NCBI GenBank assembly: GCA_017503865.1
Contig: JAFVSI010000017.1
Span: 1 to 32,101, forward strand
DNA length: 32,101 bases
From: Clostridia bacterium
GTDB lineage: Bacteria; Bacillota; Clostridia; Oscillospirales; CAG-272
Direction: 5' to 3'
Shown in pieces: positions 1 through 6,534 of this stretch. The notes beneath the pieces are model-generated. The model made no database searches. It was given only the letters and a program-made list of their open reading frames with translations, and was not told the origin of the DNA. Made by a program: the position numbers and the translations under genes. Position 1 is the first letter of the stretch. Each line of letters begins with the position of its first letter.

Positions 1-38
1 ACGGTTCTACAACAATGAACGTATTCAACTCAAAACAA

Positions 39-69
39 AACTGACACCTCTCGAAAAGCGATGTCAGTT
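39..69 (-). terminator. Probable terminator downstream of the THUMP methyltransferase
   Basis: Inverted repeat AACTGACA (39-46 on +) against TGTCAGTT (62-69), with a small inner TCG/CGA stem. Read on the minus strand it is followed by a T-rich tract (TTTTGTTTTG). It lies about 90 bases after the methyltransferase stop. The rest of positions 1-160 shows no coding signal. Confidence 0.5.
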
Positions 70-160
70 CGTTGCTTAATTCTTAATTATACTACCCACA
101 GGGGCTTTTTGTACTGTCCGCACAATTTGGGGCAGTTCATAAAAGGGGGATTTTGTCAAT

Positions 161-1312
161 TTATTTTTTGTTTTGCCACTCTTTTTGCGACGGTAATTTG
201 AAAAACTGATAGAAATTACAAGGAATCATTCCGTTATATAGCTTTCTCGTCTTGTCAGCACGGCGTCCGTAAAGCTTTTCGAAGTACTCGCACGAGGTTA
301 TAACGTATATTTGCCAAGGAGCAAGCTCACGGAAGGCTCTGCCCATATCCCGATATAGTTGCTCTGCCTCTTTTTGCTCCATAAGACGCTCTCCGTATGG
401 CGGATTGCACACGATAGTTGCCCGTCTGTCAAGCTTTTTTATCTTAGTTGCATCCATTTCAAAAAACTTGATTTTCTCATCTACCCCCGCACGCGAGGCG
501 TTTTCCCTTGCGATTTTAAGCACCTCGCCGTCAATATCGGAAGCAAATACCTCAAAATCCTCATCAAGTCGCTCGAGGTCCATCGCCTCTTCCCTTGCCT
601 CAAAGAATATTTTAGAGTCAAAGGCCGCAAACTCCTCTGCGGCAAATTTTCGGTTGACTCCGGGTGCGATATTTGCGAGTATCATAGCTCCCTCAATGGC
701 AATTGTTCCCGAGCCGCAAAATGGGTCCCAAAGAAGAACGTCGGGGCGAGGACGGGAGAGCTTTGCAATAGCCGCTGCAAGCGTTTCGCGTATAGGAGCT
801 ATACCCGAAGCGGGGCGATATCCTCTTTTGTGAAGAGCCGTACCCGTAGTGTCTATCATAAGCGTTGCTACATCCTTGAAAATAAAGAACTCTATTTGAT
901 ATTTCGTACCCGTTTCATCGAACCAATTTATGCCGTATTCAGCGGAAAGTCTTGATACAACTGCCCTTTTGACGATGCTCTGGCAGTCGGGCACTGAAAA
1001 GAGCTTGCTTTTTATTGCATGCCCTTTTACGGGAAAGGAGTCAAGTTGAGAGATATAATTCTCCCAAGGAAGAGCCCTCGTTCCCTCGAAAAGCTCGTCA
1101 AAACTCGACGCGGGAAAATCTCCAAGCTTTATAAAAACTCGCTCTGCAAAGCGAAGAAAAACATTTGCCCTCGCAACTGCACTTTCGTCACCCTCAAAGG
1201 TAACTCTGCCGTCCATAGTGTCGAGCCTTTTGTAACCGAGTGCGTCAATTTCCTCGCCAAGCAAACGCTCAAGACCGAAAAGGCAGGTCGCCACAAGCTG
1301 TATTTTTTCCAT
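161..1312 (-). CDS. THUMP-domain class I SAM-dependent RNA methyltransferase (RlmL/YpsC-like)
   Basis: Predicted to methylate a guanine N2 in 23S rRNA from S-adenosylmethionine in the cytoplasm, by analogy with the RlmL family; the exact target is inferred. The 383-residue protein starts with a ferredoxin-like/THUMP RNA-binding half (about residues 1-155). A Rossmann methyltransferase domain follows, with the SAM-binding loop DPFCGSG at 196-202 and the catalytic NPPYGERL motif at 303-310, the signature of N2-guanine or N6-adenine RNA/DNA methyltransferases. The length fits the single-domain Firmicutes YpsC group rather than the double-domain E. coli RlmKL. The ATG is preceded by an AAGGTGG ribosome binding site. 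It lies 60 bases downstream of fba, separated by a strong hairpin, so it may rely on fba read-through; I see no clear promoter of its own. Confidence 0.9.
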   Translation of the reverse strand: MEKIQLVATCLFGLERLLGEEIDALGYKRLDTMDGRVTFEGDESAVARANVFLRFAERVFIKLGDFPASSFDELFEGTRALPWENYISQLDSFPVKGHAIKSKLFSVPDCQSIVKRAVVSRLSAEYGINWFDETGTKYQIEFFIFKDVATLMIDTTGTALHKRGYRPASGIAPIRETLAAAIAKLSRPRPDVLLWDPFCGSGTIAIEGAMILANIAPGVNRKFAAEEFAAFDSKIFFEAREEAMDLERLDEDFEVFASDIDGEVLKIARENASRAGVDEKIKFFEMDATKIKKLDRRATIVCNPPYGERLMEQKEAEQLYRDMGRAFRELAPWQIYVITSCEYFEKLYGRRADKTRKLYNGMIPCNFYQFFKLPSQKEWQNKK

Positions 1313-1331
1313 AAACCACCTTAAATGTTAA

Positions 1332-1357
1332 GGGTGCCGCCAAGCTTGGCGGCACCC
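1332..1357. terminator. Strong GC-rich palindromic hairpin between fba and the methyltransferase
   Basis: Perfect 26-base palindrome: GGGTGCCGCC, central AAGCTT, GGCGGCACCC. On the plus strand it is followed by a six-T run; on the minus strand only by TTAACATTT. Its U-tract therefore faces opposite to the flanking genes. It probably protects the fba mRNA 3' end, acts as a leaky terminator for fba, and stops antisense transcription. Confidence 0.65.
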
Positions 1358-1372
1358 CGTTTTTTGCAATAA

Positions 1373-2236
1373 TTACGCCTTGTTTACAGAACCGAAGAGC
1401 TCCATCTTCTCACGAACGGTAGCCTTGATAGCCTCAACGCCGGGAGCGAGGATCTTTCTGGGGTCAAAGCCCTTACCAACAAGGTCCTTACCCTCTTCGA
1501 TGTACTGACGAGTTGCAGCAGCGAAAGCGAGCTGGCACTCGGTATTTACGTTGATCTTTGCAACGCCGAGAGAGATAGCCTTCTTTATCATATCAGCGGG
1601 GATACCTGTACCACCGTGAAGAACGAGGGGCATATCGCCTGTCTTCTGCTGAATAGCATCAAGAGTCTCAAAAGAGAGTCCCTGCCAGTTTGCGGGGTAC
1701 TTACCGTGAATATTACCGATACCTGCTGCAAGCATTGTTACGCCGAGGTCAGCAATCATTTTGCACTCATCGGGATCTGCACACTCGCCCATTCCGACAA
1801 CGCCGTCTTCCTCGCCGCCGATAGCTCCAACCTCTGCCTCAAGGGACATTCCCTTTTCAGCACAAACCTTTACGAGCTCCTGTGTCTTTGCAACGTTCTC
1901 CTCGATAGGATAGTGAGAACCGTCGAACATTATTGAAGAGAAACCTGCCTCAATGCACTTATAGCAAGCCTCGTAGGTACCATGGTCAAGGTGAATAGCT
2001 ACGGGAACTGTGATTCCCATATCCTTGATCATACCGTTTACCATACCGACGATAACGTTGTAGCCACCCATGTACTTTCCGGCACCCTCGGATACGCCGA
2101 GAATTACGGGAGAGTTCATTTCCTGTGCAGTGAGAAGGATTGCCTTGGTCCATTCAAGGTTGTTGATATTGAACTGACCTACAGCATATTTTCCTGCCTT
2201 TGCTTTTGTAAGCATTTCTTTTGCTGAAACTAACAT
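1373..2236 (-). CDS. fba: Class II fructose-1,6-bisphosphate aldolase
   Basis: Zinc-dependent cleavage of fructose-1,6-bisphosphate to dihydroxyacetone phosphate and glyceraldehyde-3-phosphate in glycolysis, and the reverse in gluconeogenesis. The 287-residue sequence is a full-length class II aldolase. The HLDHG motif (residues 82-86) supplies the catalytic Asp84 and a zinc ligand His85. The later EAEVGAIGG, NIHG and VLHGGTG segments supply the remaining metal and phosphate sites, and INVNTE is near the end. The ATG follows AAGGAG at good spacing. It has its own strong promoter and uses the codon set of highly expressed genes. The closest relatives by general appearance are Clostridia aldolases of the FbaA type; a tagatose-bisphosphate aldolase activity cannot be excluded from sequence alone. 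Confidence 0.96.
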   Translation of the reverse strand: MLVSAKEMLTKAKAGKYAVGQFNINNLEWTKAILLTAQEMNSPVILGVSEGAGKYMGGYNVIVGMVNGMIKDMGITVPVAIHLDHGTYEACYKCIEAGFSSIMFDGSHYPIEENVAKTQELVKVCAEKGMSLEAEVGAIGGEEDGVVGMGECADPDECKMIADLGVTMLAAGIGNIHGKYPANWQGLSFETLDAIQQKTGDMPLVLHGGTGIPADMIKKAISLGVAKINVNTECQLAFAAATRQYIEEGKDLVGKGFDPRKILAPGVEAIKATVREKMELFGSVNKA

Positions 2237-2273
2237 TTTTATATCTCCTTAAGATAAATTATTTCCAAGTGTT

Positions 2274-2302
2274 ATTATACACCCTTCGGAGAATAAAATC
2301 AA
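2274..2302 (-). promoter_or_regulatory. fba promoter
   Basis: On the minus strand TTGATT (2297-2302), a 17-base spacer, and a consensus TATAAT (2274-2279), about 38 bases before the fba start codon. The box sits just after the stop of the SGNH-like gene, so fba is transcribed independently of that cassette. Confidence 0.8.
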
Positions 2303-2330
2303 TAGAAATACAAAAATTTATTGACAAGTT

Positions 2331-3554
2331 TTAGTTAAATACCGCACAGTAAGCACTGAAAAACACATCTGCCATCTGCTTATAGCCTGCATCAGAGGGC
2401 TGTACTGCCCCCTTCTGCACAGTTTGCGTTACCGACACTCTGGGATTTACGGCAATCTCCTCGGTCTCCATATTATTCTCACTGTCGAAACAGGATAAAA
2501 GGGGAACAAAATAAACGTTGCTAAATCCCTTTGCAGTAATATTTTTTACAATTGTTTTGGCAGCCGAAATTATTATTTTATCGCACTCGGACTTCGTCTT
2601 TCCCGAAAAATCAAGTCCTGCCCCCTCTGTTGTCTGTCGTGCCATTCCGTCTTGAGTTCCCCAAAGCGGTGGTAAAACGACGAATACAGGACAGGCATTA
2701 TCAAGTCGTATAGACGTTATCATCTCGCAAAGATTTTCAGCAAGCTGCTCGGCAGAAACATTGAGAAGCTCACGTTCACCGAAAAATAGCTGAACACCGC
2801 TAACCTCGGTAGCATAATGGAACCATGACCATTCAAATCTTGTTCCTTGACAGAACATATTTGACTCCAATTCACCGCTTTCAAGATCCTCTGCATCATT
2901 TGAATAAAGAAAGGTATTTGTGTCCCATCCCGCAACGCCGGCATGGTAAATCCCCGATTCGCTTTCGCGGGGTCCAACAAATTCAATCGCTGAGCCCGAA
3001 AGATTTTGAACCTCCTCAAGCCAAGACTTGCCGGCTGAATATACGTCTCCCAAGGGGCATATCATTAAATCTTCAAGAGCTTCGGTTGAAGCAATTTTAA
3101 CATTAGCCACCTTGCTGTAAACAAGTTGATCCAAACGGTCATATATTTGAAGCGTCAAGGGATACTCTCCTATAAAATCATAATCCCCCGTAATACTGAA
3201 TTTTCTGCCGTATGCCTTGCCGACATCGCATATCCATTTAAAGCGATACTTGTCGGAATCGGCACAAACACTTGCGTTGTATATCTCTACCGTTCTGCCA
3301 AGTGCAACGTATATTTCGTCGGGAAGGAAAGCTGTCACCTCAGCTATTGTACCGCTGCCGACCGACTCCGAACCGTCAAGTGCCAAGCTCCAATGTTCGT
3401 TTTCCTCGCTCGGCTCTTCGCCTACGTTTGAGTCGTTTGCAACCCACAAACAGCCCGAATGAGTTACCGCGTCAAGGCTCTCGTACTCTACGTCCTCGCT
3501 CCATCTTCCCTTAGGTGTTAACGCCACCTTTCCGATATTTATAGTTTTACTCAT
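2331..3554 (-). CDS. Phage-tail-fibre-like protein with a degenerate SGNH-hydrolase domain
   Basis: A 407-residue protein of unknown function. Residues 1-60 resemble the small tryptophan-rich carbohydrate-binding module found at the ends of phage tail proteins (GRW, CLWVAND, HWSLALDG). Residues about 65-155 look like an Ig/PKD-type beta domain. Residues about 160-407 match the SGNH (GDSL) domain of phage tail and secreted Clostridia proteins: GKSWLEEVQNLSG, EFVGPRE, VQLFFGE, FVVLPP, YFVPL, VNPR, PSDAGYKQMAD. The catalytic positions are changed: the block I GDS serine is GDV, the usual GTN asparagine block reads GER, and the expected VHPS histidine is VQPS. It overlaps the upstream collagen-like gene by eight bases (ATGAGTAA), has a GGAGG site, and shows no signal peptide. 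Binding rather than hydrolysis is the likely role (inference). Confidence 0.7.
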   Translation of the reverse strand: MSKTINIGKVALTPKGRWSEDVEYESLDAVTHSGCLWVANDSNVGEEPSEENEHWSLALDGSESVGSGTIAEVTAFLPDEIYVALGRTVEIYNASVCADSDKYRFKWICDVGKAYGRKFSITGDYDFIGEYPLTLQIYDRLDQLVYSKVANVKIASTEALEDLMICPLGDVYSAGKSWLEEVQNLSGSAIEFVGPRESESGIYHAGVAGWDTNTFLYSNDAEDLESGELESNMFCQGTRFEWSWFHYATEVSGVQLFFGERELLNVSAEQLAENLCEMITSIRLDNACPVFVVLPPLWGTQDGMARQTTEGAGLDFSGKTKSECDKIIISAAKTIVKNITAKGFSNVYFVPLLSCFDSENNMETEEIAVNPRVSVTQTVQKGAVQPSDAGYKQMADVFFSAYCAVFN

Positions 3555-4404
3555 TTATTGTTACCTCCAAAAATCCTTTGTCGCTGAGAGAAAAGCTCAG
3601 GTTGTCAAAAGTGTCGCTGACAGTCATAGTAAGCATTCCACTTTTTACGTCAACCGCAAAGAAAGCAACGTCAAAGCCGCCTGCTTCTCCCTTCTCTCCC
3701 GTGTCTCCTTTATCTCCTTTTTCCCCCTTATCTCCCTTATCTCCCTTTTCTCCTTTATCGCCTTTTTCGCCCACTTCTCCTTTTATATTTCCTACAAATC
3801 TCCAATGGTCTCCCTCTTCGGCAATATAAATGTCATAAGTATCGCTGTTTAAATAAAAATCGTTTGGCACTGCCCCGTCAACGAAAAGATAAACGTCATT
3901 GTTTCCCGACACCGAGTTTCCTACAAACCATCTGTTTCCGTCGACTCCGTTAATTCCGTCGACTCCGTCTTTACCATCAAAAACTCCGCTATCGGCGTCT
4001 TCCCTTACAGAATTTGCAGTATCCACTGCCTTTTTCATATAAGAAAGCACCTGTGCTATCTCGTTTGGGCTCGGCTTTGCGGCAGAATTGTCCACATCAT
4101 CAAGAGTACCGAGAACGTCTATCTCACCACTTACGGTCAAAAGCTTTTTGTCGTCGTCATATCCGACTATGGCGTATTTCGTTCTTCCCCTCACACTCAT
4201 AACCTCGTTTGGAATTACGATAGGACTTCCGTTATAGACCACAGAGACCGCTTCTCCTTCGGGGGGATAAAAAATGACCTTTTTTCCAAGTCCCGACCAT
4301 TCATCGCTGAAGCTTATCTCGAGCGACTCTATACCGTAGCTTCCCTTAGTTCCCGCAATTATCTTGCGAGGGGATATTGTGTAATAATTCGCACTTATCT
4401 TCAT
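3547..4404 (-). CDS. Collagen-like tail-fibre/baseplate-type protein
   Basis: A 285-residue protein with no recognised enzyme domain. The N-terminal 100 residues are beta-rich and resemble the attachment domain at the start of phage baseplate or receptor-binding proteins (MKISANYYTISPRKI, then FSDEWSGLGK). A short helical stretch follows at about 112-137. A first collagen-like segment occupies residues 144-157, a small globular insert (about 158-208) ends in DHWRFVGN, and a second run of about eleven Gly-X-Y triplets rich in GEKGDKG covers 209-243. A 40-residue C-terminal cap follows. Such proteins form trimeric fibres. No signal peptide or anchor is visible. It is translationally coupled to the SGNH-like gene. 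The start is supported by AAAGGAG seven bases upstream. Surface or particle-bound adhesion is an inference; no other phage gene lies nearby. Confidence 0.7.
   Translation of the reverse strand: MKISANYYTISPRKIIAGTKGSYGIESLEISFSDEWSGLGKKVIFYPPEGEAVSVVYNGSPIVIPNEVMSVRGRTKYAIVGYDDDKKLLTVSGEIDVLGTLDDVDNSAAKPSPNEIAQVLSYMKKAVDTANSVREDADSGVFDGKDGVDGINGVDGNRWFVGNSVSGNNDVYLFVDGAVPNDFYLNSDTYDIYIAEEGDHWRFVGNIKGEVGEKGDKGEKGDKGDKGEKGDKGDTGEKGEAGGFDVAFFAVDVKSGMLTMTVSDTFDNLSFSLSDKGFLEVTINE
3676..3780 (-). repeat. Gly-X-Y coding polypurine repeat
   Basis: Tandem 9-base units of the type GGAGATAAG/GGAGAAAAG encode the collagen-like triplets of the preceding entry. The coding strand is almost entirely purine. 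Units are imperfect, but the 9-base periodicity is clear. Confidence 0.85.
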
Positions 4405-4427
4405 AAGATAAAACTCCTTTCTTTCAG

Positions 4428-4440
4428 ATACCTCAGGTAT
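4428..4440. promoter_or_regulatory. Palindrome near the presumed start of the tail-fibre cassette transcript
   Basis: ATACCTCAGGTAT is a perfect odd-length palindrome lying 24 bases before the collagen-like gene. It is next to the weak -10 candidate, so a repressor operator is possible. No regulator gene is adjacent. Confidence 0.35.
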
Positions 4441-4469
4441 TTTAAGGAGCTCTGCTGTCCGACGTCAAT
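4440..4469 (-). promoter_or_regulatory. Weak candidate promoter for the tail-fibre-like cassette
   Basis: Minus-strand TTGACG (4464-4469) followed after 18 bases by TAAAAA. The -10 box is poor. The tsf terminator upstream means the cassette needs its own promoter, and this is the best match I found. Confidence 0.35.
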
Positions 4470-4524
4470 GATACTATTTATGTCTTTTTTACTACTGACA
4501 AAAAAACGTCACTAAAGAAAAAAG

Positions 4525-4552
4525 AAGGCTGTTGCACGAATGCAACAGCCTT
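4525..4552 (-). terminator. rpsB-tsf operon terminator
   Basis: Perfect 12-base-pair stem AAGGCTGTTGCA/TGCAACAGCCTT with a TTCG loop on the minus strand, followed by CTTTTTTCTTT. It lies 15 bases after the tsf stop and insulates the tail-fibre-like cassette from tsf transcription. Confidence 0.9.
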
Positions 4553-4567
4553 TTGTGTAATATTTAA

Positions 4568-5500
4568 TTACTGCTGGCCTGTGAGCTTTGCGATTTCCTC
4601 TGCAAAGTTGTCCTCTCTCTTTTCGATACCCTCGCCCTTTTCGAAACGAACGAAAGATACTACCTTAAGAGAAGCTCCAAGCTCCTTAGCGGTCTTCTCA
4701 ACGTACTTGCCTACCTTAAGATCATCATCCTTGATGTAGTCCATATCGAGCAAGCAGTTGTTCTCATAGAACTTACCGAGCTTACCGATAACCATCTTCT
4801 CAAGGATCTGCTGGGGCTTGCCTGCGTTCTTGGGATCAGCTGCCATCTGAGCGAGAACGATTTCCTTCTCGGACTCGATAACGTTTGCGGGAACGGAGTC
4901 TCTGTCAAGGTAAGGAGTTGTGTAAGCACCGATCTGGAGAGCGATGTTCTTTGCGAACTCTACGAACTCTGCCTTAGCAGCGGTGTCAGCGTCTGTGTCG
5001 AACTTTGCAACAACGCCGATAGAACCGTTACCGTGAATGTAGGTGCTGGTAAGTCCCTCAACTACTACGAAACGGCGGATGCTTATCTTCTCACCGATAA
5101 CGAAGATCATCTCCTTGAGCTTTGCATCAACGGTAACACCACCGTCAATGTAGTCGGAAGCAAGAAGCGCGTCAACGTCAGCGGGCTTGTTTGCGATAAC
5201 TGTCTTAAGAAGGTTCTTTACGAACTCCTGGAATGTTGCATTCTTTGCAACGAAGTCTGTCTCGGTGTTAACCTCGATCATAGCGGTTACGTCGCCGTCC
5301 TTGAGGATATCAACGATACCGTCAGCAGCGATTCTTGTTGCTGCCTTAGCCTCTGCCTTGAGCTCACCTCTCTTACGAAGGATGGTTATTGCCTCCTCCA
5401 TATCACCGTTAGCCTCAACGAGAGCCTTCTTACACTCCATCATACCGATACCAGTCTTTGCACGGAGCGCTGCAACGTCTTTTGCTGTTATATTAGCCAT
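4568..5500 (-). CDS. tsf: Translation elongation factor Ts
   Basis: Guanine nucleotide exchange factor that recycles EF-Tu-GDP to EF-Tu-GTP in the cytoplasm. The 310-residue protein begins with the UBA-like N-terminal domain (MANITAKDVAALRAKTG) and carries the diagnostic TDFVAKN motif at residues 81-87, which with the following helices contacts the EF-Tu GTPase domain. The core and coiled-coil regions follow. It is somewhat longer than the B. subtilis protein (about 293 residues). It is second in the universal rpsB-tsf operon, 73 bases after rpsB, and has an AAAGGA site. Its partner EF-Tu is encoded at the right edge of this window. Codon use is that of a highly expressed gene. Confidence 0.97.
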   Translation of the reverse strand: MANITAKDVAALRAKTGIGMMECKKALVEANGDMEEAITILRKRGELKAEAKAATRIAADGIVDILKDGDVTAMIEVNTETDFVAKNATFQEFVKNLLKTVIANKPADVDALLASDYIDGGVTVDAKLKEMIFVIGEKISIRRFVVVEGLTSTYIHGNGSIGVVAKFDTDADTAAKAEFVEFAKNIALQIGAYTTPYLDRDSVPANVIESEKEIVLAQMAADPKNAGKPQQILEKMVIGKLGKFYENNCLLDMDYIKDDDLKVGKYVEKTAKELGASLKVVSFVRFEKGEGIEKREDNFAEEIAKLTGQQ

Positions 5501-5517
5501 TTTAGTTATTTCCTTTC

Positions 5518-5578
5518 TAATTATTACGAAATTTTAGAGCCGATTACTTCAGTAATTATTACAACAGTAATTATTACT
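5518..5578. repeat. Repeated short palindrome between rpsB and tsf
   Basis: GTAATAATTAC (itself a palindrome) occurs twice as part of a 13-base direct repeat (5551-5563 and 5566-5578), with a third near-copy at 5518-5528. The first copy overlaps the rpsB stop region. The purpose is unknown; it may affect mRNA processing. Confidence 0.6.
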
Positions 5579-6317
5579 CAGCGTCAGTAGCCTCAGCTTC
5601 AGCCTCGGTTGCCTCAACCTCTTCAGCTACAGCCTCACCCTGTCTGCCCTCGATCATTGCGTCTGCAAGAGCTGCAGAGATGAGCTTGATAGCACGGATA
5701 GCGTCGTCGTTACCGGGAATGATGTAGTCAGCATCGTCAGGATCACAGTTGGTGTCAACGATAGCGATTACGGGAATACCAAGCTTCTTAGCCTCGAGAA
5801 CTGCGTTTCTCTCCTTCTTGGGGTCAACGATAAAGATTGCGGAAGGAAGCTCCTCCATAGTCTTGATACCGCCGTAGCTCTTCTCAAGGTCGAAAATTTC
5901 CTTCTGCTTCATAGCAACTTCCTTCTTGGGAAGAAGCTCGAATGTGCCATCCTCCTGCATCTTCTCAAGGCTGTTGAGACGAGCGATGGACTTCTTGATG
6001 GTCTTGAAGTTTGTCATCATACCGCCGGGCCAACGAACGTTTACATAGTACATTCCGCAACGCTGAGCCTCTTCCTTGATTGCGTCAGCTGCCTGCTTCT
6101 TTGTACCTACGAAAAGAAGTGTTCCACCCTGCTCGGAGAGCTCACGAACAAAGTTGTAAGCCTCTTCGAACTTCTTAACGGTCTTCTGAAGGTCGATGAT
6201 GTAGATGCCGTTTCTTTCGGTAAAGATGTACTCCTGCATCTTAGGATTCCATCTTCTTGTGTGGTGTCCAAAGTGAACACCTGCTTCAAGCAATTGCTTA
6301 ATTGAGATTACAGACAT
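5574..6317 (-). CDS. rpsB: 30S ribosomal protein S2
   Basis: Structural protein of the small ribosomal subunit, bound with S1 near the mRNA exit side. The 247-residue sequence has the canonical S2 opening [18 protein letters not shown], the RRWNPKM and IIDLQKT segments, FVGTKKQA, and the closing INPGNDDA-like region [13 protein letters not shown]. An acidic alanine/glutamate-rich tail follows. The start is set at 6317 because AGGAGGA lies just upstream and S2 homologues begin there; the longer reading frame back to 6401 runs through a structured leader and is not credible as protein. It is first in the rpsB-tsf operon, with its own promoter and a leader of about 120 bases that may mediate S2 autoregulation (inference). 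Confidence 0.97.
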   Translation of the reverse strand: MSVISIKQLLEAGVHFGHHTRRWNPKMQEYIFTERNGIYIIDLQKTVKKFEEAYNFVRELSEQGGTLLFVGTKKQAADAIKEEAQRCGMYYVNVRWPGGMMTNFKTIKKSIARLNSLEKMQEDGTFELLPKKEVAMKQKEIFDLEKSYGGIKTMEELPSAIFIVDPKKERNAVLEAKKLGIPVIAIVDTNCDPDDADYIIPGNDDAIRAIKLISAALADAMIEGRQGEAVAEEVEATEAEAEATDAE

Positions 6318-6440
6318 TTTATGTCCTCCTTCGGTTGATTTCCACCACGTCGTCCTCGGCATATTTATTCCTCTCGTGAGAAACACCGATACGCCCGCCA
6401 CAACGTGTGTGATATTTTATTTTGCGGATTTGCCGCATTG
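6318..6440 (-). promoter_or_regulatory. Structured rpsB 5' leader
   Basis: From the predicted transcription start to the start codon the minus strand can form GGCGTAT (6389-6395) with ATATGCC (6358-6364), enclosing a second stem TTTCTC/GAGGAA (6378-6383 with 6368-6373, ACGA loop). A small TGCGG/CCGCA hairpin is near the 5' end. This is consistent with a ribosomal-protein autoregulatory leader, but I do not recognise a named family. Confidence 0.45.
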
Positions 6441-6446
6441 CGAGAT

Positions 6447-6475
6447 ATTATACCATAATTATAATCGCGACGCAA
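6447..6475 (-). promoter_or_regulatory. rpsB-tsf promoter
   Basis: Minus-strand TTGCGT (6470-6475), 17-base spacer, TATAAT (6447-6452) preceded by TG for an extended -10 (TATGGTATAAT). The same extended box occurs before ruvC. Confidence 0.8.
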
Positions 6476-6534
6476 TAGGCATTTCCTAAATTAACAAATT
6501 ATTTACAATTTCAGCTATTAAACCCTCAAAAATT

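Noticed and set aside
1-160. tRNA or small gene at the left edge
   Set aside because: No cloverleaf, CCA-compatible acceptor stem or T-loop consensus (GGTTCGAATC-like) is visible, and no open frame with a ribosome binding site; only a probable terminator was supported.
3676-3780. CRISPR array
   Set aside because: The periodicity is 9 bases with no spacers; it encodes Gly-X-Y triplets in frame.
2331-4404. Prophage or mobile element
   Set aside because: Only two tail-fibre-like genes are present, with no integrase, capsid, lysis or attachment-site repeats and no break in the flanking housekeeping operons.
4440-4469. A strong sigma-A promoter for the tail-fibre cassette
   Set aside because: On recounting the T run the -10 box is TAAAAA rather than TAAAAT, so it is retained only as a weak candidate.
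6318-6401. N-terminal extension of ribosomal protein S2
   Set aside because: The extension is absent from S2 homologues, overlaps a structured leader, and a strong AGGAGGA directs initiation at 6317.
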